This document shows, one piece after another, positions 1 through 7,874 of a DNA stretch of 17,838 nucleotides; the stretch's first letter is position 1; each line of letters begins with the position of its first letter. The notes under the pieces were generated by a model that was not told where the DNA came from, made no database searches, and saw nothing but the letters and a program-made list of their open reading frames with translations. Location: NCBI GenBank assembly GCA_003497765.1, contig DNNY01000202.1, positions 964 to 18,801 of the forward strand. The letters run 5' to 3'. This DNA comes from Oceanospirillaceae bacterium. GTDB lineage: Bacteria; Pseudomonadota; Gammaproteobacteria; Pseudomonadales; Balneatricaceae. The position numbers and the translations under genes were made by a program.

Positions 1-1003
1 TTACCGCTGTGACAAAAACCTGCGTGTCCATAGCAACCAACTGCTTACAAACCTGAGTAAGATGCTTATGATCTAGCTCAGCAGCTAAATCATCTACCAA
101 AAACATACAACGTCGCTCACCAGAGAGACTTAATAATTGCCCCTGCGCTAAGCGCAAGGCAATGGTTACCAGCTTTTGTTGGCCCCGAGATAAGCGTTCA
201 GCCGCATTAACCCCTTGAAAGGTAAAACGTAGATCGGCGCGCTGCGGCCCCCGTTGAGTATAACCATACTGCAAATCCCGCGCTAAGGTCTCATCCAAGA
301 CGTTAGCTAGGGACTTATCCTTACTCCAGCCTCGATAATAATTTAGGCTCAAGTCTGGCAGACTAACAATTTTCTCTAAACTCGCAAAGAACAAGGGCTC
401 CAGAGCCTGCAAATACGCCTTTCTAAGCTCATCTAACTGTTCTGAGACCGAAACTAATGCCGGCTCAAAACTGGCTCTTACACCGGCCTCTATAGTACCA
501 CATTTTAGGCTACTATTCCTTTGTTTTAAGATTCTCTGGGCTTGTTTCCACAACCCATAAAAGCGTTCATCATGATGAAACACACCCCAATCCAAAAACT
601 GCCTACGCACCCCGGGGCTCGCATCTAACAGGCCACTAGCAGCCGGCGCAATAACTTGTACAGGTAACAGCATAGCCAGCTCGGAAGAAGAACGTAAGGT
701 TTCACCTTTAAGGCGGATTTGGTGTTCACCGTCTAAGCGACGCATCATACCTAAGGGTAGGGTACTGCCACCTGGAGCATCAATACGGGCAAAGAGATTA
801 CAAGACAAACAACCATCAGTAATAACCGAAGCCAACCGGTGACTTCGAAAGGAGCGGGCTAAAGCCAACATATGAATGGCTTCAAGCAAGCTGGTTTTGC
901 CACTAGCATTAGCACCCGTAATGATATTTATACCCGGAGCGGGCTGCATGTCGACCTGCCTTAAGTTGCGCAGATCTTGAACTGTCAGTTGTCTAATAGA
1001 CAC
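1..1003 (-). CDS. recF: DNA replication/repair protein RecF (3' end outside window)
   Basis: RecF is an SMC-like ATPase that loads RecA at single-strand gaps with RecO and RecR. I translated 334 complete codons from the minus strand. A GTG start at 1003-1001 gives an N-terminus MSIRQLTVQDLRNL typical of RecF. Walker A is GANASGKTS at about residues 30-38. The ABC signature LSRGQQKL and Walker B FLVDDLAAELD lie near the C-terminal end. The reading frame is open throughout and runs off the left edge after FVTAV, so about 20-30 residues are missing compared with the usual length of roughly 360. It follows dnaN on the same strand after a 94-bp gap that contains a perfect DnaA box. Identification is secure from order and motifs. 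Confidence 0.97.
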   Translation of the reverse strand, partial: MSIRQLTVQDLRNLRQVDMQPAPGINIITGANASGKTSLLEAIHMLALARSFRSHRLASVITDGCLSCNLFARIDAPGGSTLPLGMMRRLDGEHQIRLKGETLRSSSELAMLLPVQVIAPAASGLLDASPGVRRQFLDWGVFHHDERFYGLWKQAQRILKQRNSSLKCGTIEAGVRASFEPALVSVSEQLDELRKAYLQALEPLFFASLEKIVSLPDLSLNYYRGWSKDKSLANVLDETLARDLQYGYTQRGPQRADLRFTFQGVNAAERLSRGQQKLVTIALRLAQGQLLSLSGERRCMFLVDDLAAELDHKHLTQVCKQLVAMDTQVFVTAV

Positions 1004-1013
1004 AACAAAAACC

Positions 1014-1022
1014 TGTGGATAA
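1014..1022 (-). promoter_or_regulatory. DnaA box between dnaN and recF
   Basis: TGTGGATAA on the + strand is TTATCCACA on the minus strand, a perfect strong DnaA box. It lies about 10 bases before the recF start codon, so bound DnaA could affect recF expression. It may also be a chance match or a DnaA-titrating site. No function is shown by the sequence alone. Confidence 0.55.
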
Positions 1023-1097
1023 GTTTGTGTATATCACAGGAATAGGCCTCTTCTTACCAACCGTAAATGACTTAAAAGGCAGCAGATCAATGATTGT

Positions 1098-2201
1098 TTA
1101 CAATCGCATAGGCATAATAACGTATTGGGCATCACCCTCATCACCCTCCGACAAAAGGGCACTGGAATTGGCATCACTAAGGGCTATTTTAACCTCATTA
1201 CTGGTCAAAACACTCAATACATCAAGCACATAACCAACATTAAAGCCGATCTCGATTTGCACGCCTTGATAATCAACCATTAGGTTTTCTTCAGCTTCTT
1301 CCTGCTCTGGGTTGTTTGCCACAACCTGCAGATTAGCGTCACTCAAGGTAACTCGCACACCACGATATTTTTCATTCGAAAGAATCGCTGCACGACTTAG
1401 CACACCACGCAAAGCTAACCTATCAATTAGCACGATCTTGTCGCCATTTTTAGGTAAAACGCGCTCATAATCGGGGAACTTGCCGTCAACAAGCTTGGAA
1501 GTAAAGATAAAATCTTGGGTAAATGCACGCACATGGCTAGCACCAATAACCAACTTAACAGTGGCTTCTTCGTCATTCATCAGACGGGCTAGTTCTAGTA
1601 CCCCTTTACGTGGCACAATTAGCTGTTGGCCGGCTTGCTCAGGTAAAGCAATGGGGGTAACACTAGTAGCCAGACGATGACCATCAGTAGCAACAGTTCG
1701 CAACTGACTAGCTTTGATCTCAAAGAGCATACCGTTTAGGTAATAGCGCACATCTTGCTGAGCCATGGCAAAACCAGTCTTATCAATTAACCCTCTAAGG
1801 CTTGTTTGGGGTAATTCAAACTCAAACGACTCAGGACTATCTTCCACATTTGGAAAATCTGCAGCGGGTAATGTGGATAACTTAAATTTACTGCGAGCTG
1901 AACGCACAAACAGATGATCATCCTGCTGACTTAATTCAATGACTGCATGATCAGGTAAGGACTTACAAATATCTAGCAATTTGCGCGCGGGTACGGTCAC
2001 ACTGCCCGCTTCTGCCTCTTCCTCCAACAGAGCTCTGCCAACTAATTCAACCTCAAGATCTGTGCCTGTAAGACTTAATTGCTTGTCTTCTACTACCAAC
2101 AATATATTGGCCAAAATAGGTAAGGTTTGCCGACGCTCAACAACGCCTGCCACTAATACCAGTGGTTTCAATAAAGCTTCGCGGCTGATAGTAAATTTCA
2201 T
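1098..2201 (-). CDS. dnaN: DNA polymerase III beta sliding clamp
   Basis: DnaN forms the ring-shaped dimer that tethers DNA polymerase III to DNA and recruits other repair and replication factors. The product is 367 residues, the usual length for a gammaproteobacterial clamp (about 366-367). The N-terminus MKFTISREALLKPL and the C-terminal YVIMPMRL are both family hallmarks, and the three repeated clamp domains fill the protein without gaps. The ATG at 2201 has an AGGAA ribosome-binding site about 8 bases upstream. It follows dnaA by only 30 bp and is probably transcribed with it, with recF downstream. A perfect DnaA box motif lies inside the gene at 1872-1880. Confidence 0.98.
   Translation of the reverse strand: MKFTISREALLKPLVLVAGVVERRQTLPILANILLVVEDKQLSLTGTDLEVELVGRALLEEEAEAGSVTVPARKLLDICKSLPDHAVIELSQQDDHLFVRSARSKFKLSTLPAADFPNVEDSPESFEFELPQTSLRGLIDKTGFAMAQQDVRYYLNGMLFEIKASQLRTVATDGHRLATSVTPIALPEQAGQQLIVPRKGVLELARLMNDEEATVKLVIGASHVRAFTQDFIFTSKLVDGKFPDYERVLPKNGDKIVLIDRLALRGVLSRAAILSNEKYRGVRVTLSDANLQVVANNPEQEEAEENLMVDYQGVQIEIGFNVGYVLDVLSVLTSNEVKIALSDANSSALLSEGDEGDAQYVIMPMRL
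1872..1880 (-). promoter_or_regulatory. DnaA box sequence inside dnaN
   Basis: TGTGGATAA on the + strand is a perfect TTATCCACA on the minus strand, within the coding sequence of dnaN. Codon constraint could create this by chance. It is listed because several perfect boxes cluster in this origin region. Confidence 0.35.
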
Positions 2202-2231
2202 ACAACTTTCCTGTTAAGGTTAAATCTATTC

Positions 2232-3689
2232 TTATACCGTTAGTGTACGATATAAATTAGCATAATCATCATGTATTTCGCGATCCATATCGCGCAACTC
2301 TTTTATTTTTCTGCAAGCGTGCAAAACAGTTGTGTGGTCTCGCCCACCAAAAGCATCACCGATTTCCGGATAACTATGGTTGGTGAGTTCCTTGGCTAAA
2401 GCCATAGCTAATTGTCGAGGCCTTGCTACCGAACGCGTCCGACGCTTGGATAGAATATCAGCAACTCTAATTTTATAATAACCCGCCACAATTTTTTGGA
2501 TATTATCAATACTCACCTGCTTATCTTGCAAGGCCAACAAGTCTTTAAGTGATTCCTGCACAAAAGCCTCACTTATGGCTTCGCCGGTAAAGTGGGCATT
2601 CGCAATAACTCGCTTTAGGGCACCCTCCAGTTCACGTACATTGGAACGAATGCGCTTGGCTAAAAAGAAAGCCGCACTTTCGGGCAAATAAACCCCAGCC
2701 TCTTGTGCCTTCTTCAGCAAAATGGCTACTCGTGTTTCTAACTCAGGTGGCTCCACGGCAACAGGCAAACCCCAACCAAAGCGTGACTTTAAGCGCTCTT
2801 CCAGCCCCTCTATCTCTTTCGGATAACGATCACAAGTCAGGATCATTTGTTGGCCACTTTCAAGCAAAGCATTAAAGGTATGGAAAAACTCTTCTTGGGA
2901 GCGCTCTTTACCAGCAAAAAATTGAATATCATCGATCAATAAAGCATCAACGGAGCGATAAAACCGCTTAAAATCGTTTATTGCATTTAACTGTAAGGCT
3001 TTAACCATATCGGCAACAAACCGCTCGGAGTGAAGATAAACCACCTTAGCGTGGGGGTCGCGCTCCAATAAAGCAGCACCAACAGCATGCATTAAGTGGG
3101 TTTTACCCAAACCAACACCGCCGTATAAGAAAAGTGGATTATAAGAGCTACCTGGGTTCTCAGCTACCTGTCGAGCAGCAGCTAGTGCCAGCTGATTGGA
3201 CTTACCTTGCACAAAGCTGCCAAAGGTAAAGGAACGATTTAAATAGCTTTGGTGACGCAAAGAGCCATCAACCTGTACCTTGCGCCCGTGGCCAGTAGCG
3301 GCCTCTATTAAACTAGCTTTGTCATCATTTATAGTCACCAACTCAGTATCACTTGAAGAACCAGTAACAGGTTGACTGTAGGCAAAGTCTGGCGCTGATG
3401 TATTGACGTCGGTTTTTACCTGATTTAAAAAGGATGGTTTCATTTTGTGGGCCGCATTAACAGCCAAACTGACTTGCATAGTCGAGCCAAATTGCTCTTT
3501 TGCCAATTCTTGTATGCGCGAAAGGTATTTATCCTCAACCCAATTTTTAAAAAACTTATTGGGTGCAAATAGTTGCAAGTGCAGATCTTGTTCCTGCATT
3601 TGCAGTGGCTTAACCCAAGTATTAAAGGTCTGATTAGACAATTCTGACTGCAGGCTAGCAAGTATTTGAGACCAATAGGACGAGGACAT
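2232..3689 (-). CDS. dnaA: Chromosomal replication initiator DnaA
   Basis: DnaA binds DnaA boxes at oriC, melts the origin and loads the DnaB helicase. The product is 485 residues. Domain I (about 1-85) starts [15 protein letters not shown] variable linker covers about 86-150. The AAA+ domain has Walker A GGVGLGKT at 190-197 and Walker B LLIDDIQ at 250-256. Domain IV ends with the DNA-binding signature [15 protein letters not shown] at 448-462. The ATG at 3689 has a GGTGA ribosome-binding site about 9 bases upstream. Two perfect DnaA boxes about 60-80 bp upstream suggest autoregulation. dnaN follows after 30 bp, so the two are likely co-transcribed. No missing key residue was seen. Confidence 0.99.
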   Translation of the reverse strand: MSSSYWSQILASLQSELSNQTFNTWVKPLQMQEQDLHLQLFAPNKFFKNWVEDKYLSRIQELAKEQFGSTMQVSLAVNAAHKMKPSFLNQVKTDVNTSAPDFAYSQPVTGSSSDTELVTINDDKASLIEAATGHGRKVQVDGSLRHQSYLNRSFTFGSFVQGKSNQLALAAARQVAENPGSSYNPLFLYGGVGLGKTHLMHAVGAALLERDPHAKVVYLHSERFVADMVKALQLNAINDFKRFYRSVDALLIDDIQFFAGKERSQEEFFHTFNALLESGQQMILTCDRYPKEIEGLEERLKSRFGWGLPVAVEPPELETRVAILLKKAQEAGVYLPESAAFFLAKRIRSNVRELEGALKRVIANAHFTGEAISEAFVQESLKDLLALQDKQVSIDNIQKIVAGYYKIRVADILSKRRTRSVARPRQLAMALAKELTNHSYPEIGDAFGGRDHTTVLHACRKIKELRDMDREIHDDYANLYRTLTV

Positions 3690-3747
3690 ATAGATTTGTC
3701 ACCAACAAAAGGATCAGATATTCACAAAATAGCAGTAAATTCTAACA

Positions 3748-3770
3748 TTATCCACAACCACTTATCCACA
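3748..3770 (+). promoter_or_regulatory. Two perfect DnaA boxes upstream of dnaA
   Basis: TTATCCACA occurs at 3748-3756 and again at 3762-3770, same orientation, 14 bp start to start. They lie where a dnaA promoter would be expected; a possible minus-strand extended -10 element (TGTTAGAAT) abuts them at about 3739-3747. This fits autorepression of dnaA, or a small origin. Confidence 0.8.
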
Positions 3771-3908
3771 GCAAAAAACAGTCTCTGAAAAAAACATATT
3801 TTATATTTTTATTCAGTAAGTTAGGGTTTTATATAGCCGCAATGTAGGTTTTTTTTAGTAACGACTATAGAATCGGCGTGAAGCCCATTAATTAAAAGCC
3901 AAATTATC

Positions 3909-3937
3909 TTGCACAAGAATGAATATTTCCCTATAAT
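3909..3937 (+). promoter_or_regulatory. Sigma-70 promoter for rpmH
   Basis: TTGCAC at 3909-3914 and TATAAT at 3932-3937 are separated by 17 bp, a near-consensus arrangement. Transcription would start near 3944, giving a leader of about 60 bases before rpmH. The strength fits a ribosomal protein gene. Confidence 0.85.
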
Positions 3938-3956
3938 TGCGCGCCTAGTTTCACCT

Positions 3957-3989
3957 ACCAGCTTGGCTGGTTTTAGACTTTTTATTTTT
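3957..3989 (+). terminator. Hairpin with T-rich tail in the rpmH leader (possible attenuator)
   Basis: ACCAGC (3957-3962) and GCTGGT (3966-3971) form a 6-bp stem with a 3-base TTG loop. An interrupted T-rich tract follows to 3989. The hairpin lies between the rpmH promoter and the rpmH start codon. It could be an attenuator or a leader stability element; the short stem and broken T-run make termination uncertain. Confidence 0.35.
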
Positions 3990-4003
3990 AAGCGAGACAA
4001 ATC

Positions 4004-4138
4004 ATGAAAAGAACGTTTCAACCCAGCGTACTGAAGCGCAAACGCACCCATGGTTTCCGTGCCCGTATGGCTACTGCCGGCGGTCGTGCGGTAATTAACG
4101 CTCGTCGTGCCAAAGGCCGTAAGCGTCTGAGCGCCTAA
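4004..4138 (+). CDS. rpmH: 50S ribosomal protein L34
   Basis: L34 is a very basic 44-residue protein of the large ribosomal subunit. The translation starts [20 protein letters not shown] and ends [11 protein letters not shown], matching the near-invariant bacterial L34 in both sequence and length. It sits directly upstream of rnpA, the standard arrangement, and behind a near-consensus promoter at 3909-3937. No strong Shine-Dalgarno is visible (only GCGAGA about 8 bases before the ATG). A 128-codon open frame on the opposite strand over this gene is a shadow. Confidence 0.99.
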   Translation: MKRTFQPSVLKRKRTHGFRARMATAGGRAVINARRAKGRKRLSA

Positions 4139-4163
4139 GCTCACCTTTACACGGTAGTCGGCA

Positions 4164-4213
4164 ACTAGGCTACTTCTAGAGCTGAATCTAGGGCCACTAC
4201 TAGGCACTTCTAG
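4164..4213 (+). repeat. CTAG-rich imperfect direct repeat between rpmH and rnpA
   Basis: ACTAGGCTACTTCTAG at 4164-4179 recurs with one base deleted as ACTAGGCACTTCTAG at 4199-4213. Five CTAG tetramers lie within these 50 bases. CTAGA (4176-4180) and TCTAG (4187-4191) can also pair as a small stem. In RNA this could form alternative hairpins just before the rnpA start, which has no clear ribosome-binding site. Role unknown; RNA processing or reduced rnpA translation is a guess. Confidence 0.5.
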
Positions 4214-4215
4214 TT

Positions 4216-4590
4216 ATGAACGATTTCGACTTTTCTCGGCAGCGGCGTCTGTTGACTGCCGGGGATTATCGAAGGGTCTTTGAAAAAGCCCATTTTAAAG
4301 TATCTGATCAGCATCTCCTGATTCTTGCTCGTCCCGGGCAAACCCCCCAATCCCGTCTGGGCTTGGTAATTGCGAAAAAACACTTAAAAAGAGCCGTTGA
4401 TCGAAATCGTGTTAAACGCATTTTGCGTGAAACTTTTCGCACCCTTGAGCCACCTTTGGAACCAGCGATGGATATTGTTGTGCTAGCACGCAAAGGTCTG
4501 GGTGAAATGGAAAAACCAACTTTACAGCGGATTTTTAACAAACAATGGTGCCGATTAGCAAAAAAAATGCAGCAAAGTGCCGAGAATTAG
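4216..4590 (+). CDS. rnpA: Ribonuclease P protein component
   Basis: RnpA is the protein cofactor of RNase P, which trims the 5' leader of pre-tRNAs together with the RnpB RNA. The product is 124 residues, normal for the family. The diagnostic RNR motif occurs as RNRVKR at residues 63-68, after FSRQRRLLTAGDYRRVF at the N-terminus. Starting at ATG 4216, it begins 77 bp after rpmH with no strong Shine-Dalgarno, in line with expression mostly as part of an rpmH-rnpA transcript. The CTAG-rich repeat sits immediately upstream. The usual partner yidD does not follow. Confidence 0.97.
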   Translation: MNDFDFSRQRRLLTAGDYRRVFEKAHFKVSDQHLLILARPGQTPQSRLGLVIAKKHLKRAVDRNRVKRILRETFRTLEPPLEPAMDIVVLARKGLGEMEKPTLQRIFNKQWCRLAKKMQQSAEN

Positions 4591-4667
4591 CCGCCTATGG
4601 TTGCCACCAGTATTTCAGACCCTATAATCACACGGTTGAATTAAAAAAGCAGTTTAATTACAAGTAG
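4545..4667 (+). pseudogene. Possible remnant of yidD (40-codon ORF overlapping rnpA end)
   Basis: In many gammaproteobacteria yidD starts inside the 3' end of rnpA. Here an ATG at 4545 opens a different frame that overlaps rnpA by 46 bases and stops at 4667 after 40 codons. It lacks the YidD hallmark CRFxPTCSxYA and the C-terminal GxDPVP. A short stretch, AAYGCHQYFRP, faintly recalls the N-terminal part of YidD. This may be a decayed or truncated yidD, or simply a chance open frame. I cannot decide from this alone. Confidence 0.2.
4601..4628 (+). promoter_or_regulatory. Sigma-70 promoter for yidC
   Basis: TTGCCA at 4601-4606 and TATAAT at 4623-4628 are 16 bp apart. Transcription would begin near 4635, about 45 bases before the yidC start. 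It occupies the place where yidD would normally lie, so yidC can be expressed independently of rpmH-rnpA. Confidence 0.7.
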
Positions 4668-4679
4668 ACGAAAACCCTT

Positions 4680-6326
4680 ATGGACTTCCAACGCATATTT
4701 CTTCTTGGCACACTTGGTATCATTGCTTACCTAATGATGCTGCAGTGGAATCAAGATTACGGCCCTCCTGCCGCCGAACCCACTCAAGTAACCAGTGTTT
4801 CTGCCTATCAGGGTGACACGGTGAGTACTGATTTTGCTATCACTACAGAGCCAAAGGCGGTGGTTAATAATACCGAACAGGCTCAGGCTATATTGGTTGA
4901 AGTAAGCACTGATACTCTGCAAGTAAGTATTGATACTCGTGGTGGCGATATTATTCACGCCGATTTGATGCAATATCTGAAAGAAATGGATAATCCAGAT
5001 GTGCCCTTTAATCTCCTACAGCAAAGCGCTAGCCATACTTATGTGGCTCAAAGTGGTTTGGTGGGTATTCACGGCACTGATGCAGTTAGTCGTCCCTTGT
5101 ATTCGGTCAAGCAGCCGACCTTTACCATGGGTGATGATGAAGATAGCTTAGATGTCACCTTATCATTTACTGATCAATATGGCGCTCAAATCGATAAAAT
5201 TTATACCTTTACTCGTGGCAGCCACATTATTAAGTTAACTTACAAGGTTAACAATCAGTCAAGCCAACCATGGTCAGCCAACTTGTTTGGGCAGCTCAAG
5301 CGCGACCGCGCACCTGACCCAACTCAAAGCTCTGGTATGGGCATGGCGGCCTATTTGGGTTCAGCCTTCTCCCTTACCGATGAAAAGTATAAGCGCATTG
5401 ACTTTGACGACATGGATGAAGAAAACCTAAAAGCCTCCACCAAAGGCGGTTGGGTTGCCATGTTACAACACTACTTTGTCAGCGCTTGGGTACCTGATGC
5501 TGAACAAGAACACAACTATAGCACCCGCGTTAGCAATGGTAATTATATTGCTGGTTTTGTGAGCCCCGCCATGACTTTGCAACCAGGTCAGCAAGGAATG
5601 ACTAGTGCGCAACTATATGTGGGTCCTAAAATTCAAGAAGATTTAGAAGCTATTTCTGAAGACCTTGACCTAGTCGTCGACTATGGTTGGCTATGGTGGA
5701 TTGCCCAGCCTTTATTCTGGTTGCTAAATACCTTGTATGGTTTTGTTGGTAACTGGGGTGTGGCCATTATTTTGGTAACCCTGTGTGTGAAGGCATTTTT
5801 CTTCTACCCATCTGCTGTATCTTATCGCTCCATGGCGAAGATGCGGGCTTTGGCGCCAGAAATCGCCAAGCTTAAAGAGCGCCATGGCGACGATCGTCAA
5901 AAAATGTCCCAAGGCATGATGGAATTATATAAGCGTGAGAAAGCTAACCCATTAAGCGGTTGCTTCCCCATTCTTATTCAAATGCCGGTATTTATTGGCC
6001 TCTACTGGATGCTAATGGAAAGTGTTGAGCTGCGTCATGCGCCTTTCTGGTTATGGATTACGGATTTATCTGTACTGGATCCATATTTTGTACTGCCGGT
6101 ACTTATGGGCGTGACGATGTTTGCTCAACAATTACTAAACCCAACGCCACCTGACCCCATGCAGGCAAAGATTATGAAGATGCTACCCTTGATCTTTACT
6201 TTCTTCTTCCTCTGGTTCCCAGCAGGATTGGTACTTTATTGGGTAGTTAATAATATTCTTTCTATTGCCCAGCAATATGTTATTACCAAGCGTATTGAGC
6301 GTGATATGGCAGCTAAAAAGCATTAG
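4680..6326 (+). CDS. yidC: Membrane protein insertase YidC
   Basis: YidC inserts and folds inner-membrane proteins, alone or with SecYEG. The product is 548 residues, the same as in E. coli. An N-terminal membrane helix (about 6-23) is followed by a large periplasmic P1 domain (about 60-330). The conserved insertase core has helices at about 338-378, 427-447, 468-486 and 502-530. Landmarks include SMAKMRALAP (384-393), NPLSGCFPILIQMP (423-436) and FFLWFPAGLVLYW (509-521). The hydrophilic-groove position that is Arg366 in E. coli is Lys371 here, a basic replacement that I recall as normal in pseudomonads. The start MDFQRIFLL matches the family. A strong terminator follows. Confidence 0.98.
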   Translation: MDFQRIFLLGTLGIIAYLMMLQWNQDYGPPAAEPTQVTSVSAYQGDTVSTDFAITTEPKAVVNNTEQAQAILVEVSTDTLQVSIDTRGGDIIHADLMQYLKEMDNPDVPFNLLQQSASHTYVAQSGLVGIHGTDAVSRPLYSVKQPTFTMGDDEDSLDVTLSFTDQYGAQIDKIYTFTRGSHIIKLTYKVNNQSSQPWSANLFGQLKRDRAPDPTQSSGMGMAAYLGSAFSLTDEKYKRIDFDDMDEENLKASTKGGWVAMLQHYFVSAWVPDAEQEHNYSTRVSNGNYIAGFVSPAMTLQPGQQGMTSAQLYVGPKIQEDLEAISEDLDLVVDYGWLWWIAQPLFWLLNTLYGFVGNWGVAIILVTLCVKAFFFYPSAVSYRSMAKMRALAPEIAKLKERHGDDRQKMSQGMMELYKREKANPLSGCFPILIQMPVFIGLYWMLMESVELRHAPFWLWITDLSVLDPYFVLPVLMGVTMFAQQLLNPTPPDPMQAKIMKMLPLIFTFFFLWFPAGLVLYWVVNNILSIAQQYVITKRIERDMAAKKH

Positions 6327-6349
6327 CCACTAACTAAATTTTGAAATTT

Positions 6350-6385
6350 AAAGGGGGTTAGATGACATACATCTAACCCTTTTTG
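6350..6385 (+). terminator. Rho-independent terminator after yidC
   Basis: GGGTTAGATG (6355-6364) and CATCTAACCC (6370-6379) form a perfect 10-bp stem around a 5-base ACATA loop. Further A/G-T pairs extend it and a T-run follows (6380-6384). It separates yidC from mnmE. Confidence 0.9.
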
Positions 6386-6391
6386 TTTTGG

Positions 6392-6397
6392 TATACT
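6392..6397 (+). promoter_or_regulatory. -10 box immediately before mnmE
   Basis: TATACT lies at 6392-6397, only seven bases before the mnmE ATG at 6405. If used, transcription would start at or within one or two bases of the start codon. No good -35 box is visible at 16-18 bp spacing because that stretch is the terminator stem, so the call is tentative. Confidence 0.45.
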
Positions 6398-6404
6398 AAA
6401 CAGC

Positions 6405-7763
6405 ATGCAAACACCCAATACCACCATCTGCGCCCAAACTACACCTCCTGGTAGTGGTGGTGTAGGTATTATTCGTTTATCTGGTCCTCAGGCCTTAGCC
6501 ATCGGCAAGCAACTTAGTCGTAATGGTGGCCAACCACGTTATGCCCATTATGGGCCAATTTTTGATCAACAAGGGCAGCAAATAGATGCTGGCATTACCT
6601 TGTATTTTCCAGGGCCTGATTCCTTTACTGGTGAGGATGTGTTTGAGTTCCAGGGCCATGGCGGGCAGGTGGTGATGGATATGCTGCTCCATGAAATAAC
6701 CCAGCTAGGTGCTGAACTAGCACGACCAGGGGAATTTAGCGAGCGCGCTTTTATTAATGATAAATTAGACTTAGCCCAAGCCGAGTCCATAGCTGACTTA
6801 ATTAACGCCAGCTCTGTCCAAGCAGCACGTAATGCCATGCGCTCCATGCAAGGAGAATTTAGCCACCAAGTCGATAGTTTAGTAGAACAGCTAATTCATT
6901 TACGTTTATTTGTCGAAGCCGCTATTGATTTTCCAGAAGAAGAAATCGACTTCTTAGCAGATGGTAAAATCAGTATTTTGTTACAAGACGTACGTAAACA
7001 ACTTGACTCTGTGTTGCTTGTGGCTCAACAGGGGAGCCTATTGCAGGAAGGTATGCGGGTGGTTATTGCGGGTGCCCCTAATGCTGGCAAATCCAGCTTA
7101 TTAAACGCCCTCTCTGGTCAGGATCGGGCCATTGTGACCGATATTGCTGGCACTACCCGCGACACCCTGCAAGCCACCATACATATTGATGGTCTGCCTC
7201 TCCATGTTATCGATACAGCTGGCTTAAGAGACAGCCCAGATGAGGTTGAGCAAATTGGTATTGAAAGAGCGATTGACGCTATTCAGGATGCTGACCAGAT
7301 TGTTTTATTGCAAGACTGTCGTGAAACCCAAACTCCCGATCAGCTTTGGCAGAGCCTGCTGCCTGAACAAACCATGCCAGAGCATGTAACGCTAGTGCGC
7401 AATAAGGTTGATCTAACCGGCGAAGCCGCTGGGCAATTACTGGATGGGCCTGTGCCTATTATGGCTATAAGCGCTAAGCAAGGTAGCGGTATCAAAGAGC
7501 TTCGACAATACCTTAAAGATATTGTTGGCTACCAAAGTACTCTAGAGGGTGGTTTTAGTGCTCGCCGTCGCCATCTTGATGCTTTACAGAGAGCGGCCGC
7601 ACTGTTGCAGCAAGGAGCAGACCAACTAGCCTATCAAAAAGCTGGCGAACTGTTGGCGGAAGATTTACGCTTAGCTCAGGATTGTCTGAGTGAGATCACC
7701 GGACAATTTACTAGTGATGACCTCTTGGGAAGAATATTTGGCTCTTTCTGTATTGGTAAATAA
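6405..7763 (+). CDS. mnmE: tRNA uridine-5-carboxymethylaminomethyl modification GTPase MnmE (TrmE)
   Basis: MnmE works with MnmG to add a carboxymethylaminomethyl or aminomethyl group to U34 of certain tRNAs, using GTP, methylene-tetrahydrofolate and FAD. The product is 452 residues, normal length. The N-terminal folate-binding domain begins [17 protein letters not shown]. The inserted G domain has G1 GAPNAGKS (223-230), G2 IAGTTRD (247-253), G3 DTAG (270-273) and G4 NKVD (333-336). The catalytic cysteine is in the C-terminal CIGK (Cys449). The start aligns with family members, and no Shine-Dalgarno precedes it. Its partner mnmG lies about 5.3 kb downstream, split off by the phosphate module. 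Confidence 0.98.
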   Translation: MQTPNTTICAQTTPPGSGGVGIIRLSGPQALAIGKQLSRNGGQPRYAHYGPIFDQQGQQIDAGITLYFPGPDSFTGEDVFEFQGHGGQVVMDMLLHEITQLGAELARPGEFSERAFINDKLDLAQAESIADLINASSVQAARNAMRSMQGEFSHQVDSLVEQLIHLRLFVEAAIDFPEEEIDFLADGKISILLQDVRKQLDSVLLVAQQGSLLQEGMRVVIAGAPNAGKSSLLNALSGQDRAIVTDIAGTTRDTLQATIHIDGLPLHVIDTAGLRDSPDEVEQIGIERAIDAIQDADQIVLLQDCRETQTPDQLWQSLLPEQTMPEHVTLVRNKVDLTGEAAGQLLDGPVPIMAISAKQGSGIKELRQYLKDIVGYQSTLEGGFSARRRHLDALQRAAALLQQGADQLAYQKAGELLAEDLRLAQDCLSEITGQFTSDDLLGRIFGSFCIGK

Positions 7764-7804
7764 ATTAACCTAAATCAATATCATTTTATCACCAACACCC
7801 ATGC

Positions 7805-7833
7805 TTGCTGTTGAGTCTTAGTGCCAATACAAT
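7805..7833 (+). promoter_or_regulatory. Possible promoter for phoBR
   Basis: TTGCTG at 7805-7810 and TACAAT at 7828-7833 are spaced 17 bp. The -35 is weak (three of six) and the -10 good (five of six). Use of this promoter would place the mRNA start near 7840, supporting the phoB start at 7875 over the upstream GTG at 7821. No PHO box is visible here. Confidence 0.4.
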
Positions 7834-7874
7834 TAGATACTCTATTGGCTGAAGAAAAAAGTGACCATTTACTC

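Larger units (their letters stand above)
3690..4003. other. dnaA-rpmH divergent intergenic region, possible second origin
   Basis: This 314-bp gene-free stretch separates leftward dnaA from rightward rpmH. It holds two perfect DnaA boxes (3748-3756 and 3762-3770), an AT-rich tract at about 3785-3835, a consensus promoter for rpmH (3909-3937) and a hairpin in the rpmH leader. In Pseudomonas an origin of replication has been described in this position. With only two boxes here, dnaA autoregulation is at least as likely as origin activity. Confidence 0.6.

Noticed and set aside
1092..1105. GATTGTTTACAATC palindrome over the dnaN stop codon as a terminator or operator
   Set aside because: Six-bp AT-rich arms with no T-run on the transcript side; too weak to call.
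3821..4207. 128-codon open frame on the minus strand opposite rpmH
   Set aside because: It covers the whole of rpmH, whose sequence is unmistakable, has no recognisable domain and is a typical shadow frame.
5724..5850. Lysine instead of the E. coli YidC groove arginine as a defect
   Set aside because: The replacement keeps the positive charge and I recall it as common in pseudomonad YidC; the rest of the insertase core is intact.
7821..7874. Upstream GTG start that would lengthen PhoB by 18 residues
   Set aside because: The extra residues precede the normal PhoB N-terminus, there is no better ribosome-binding site, and a possible promoter overlaps this stretch.
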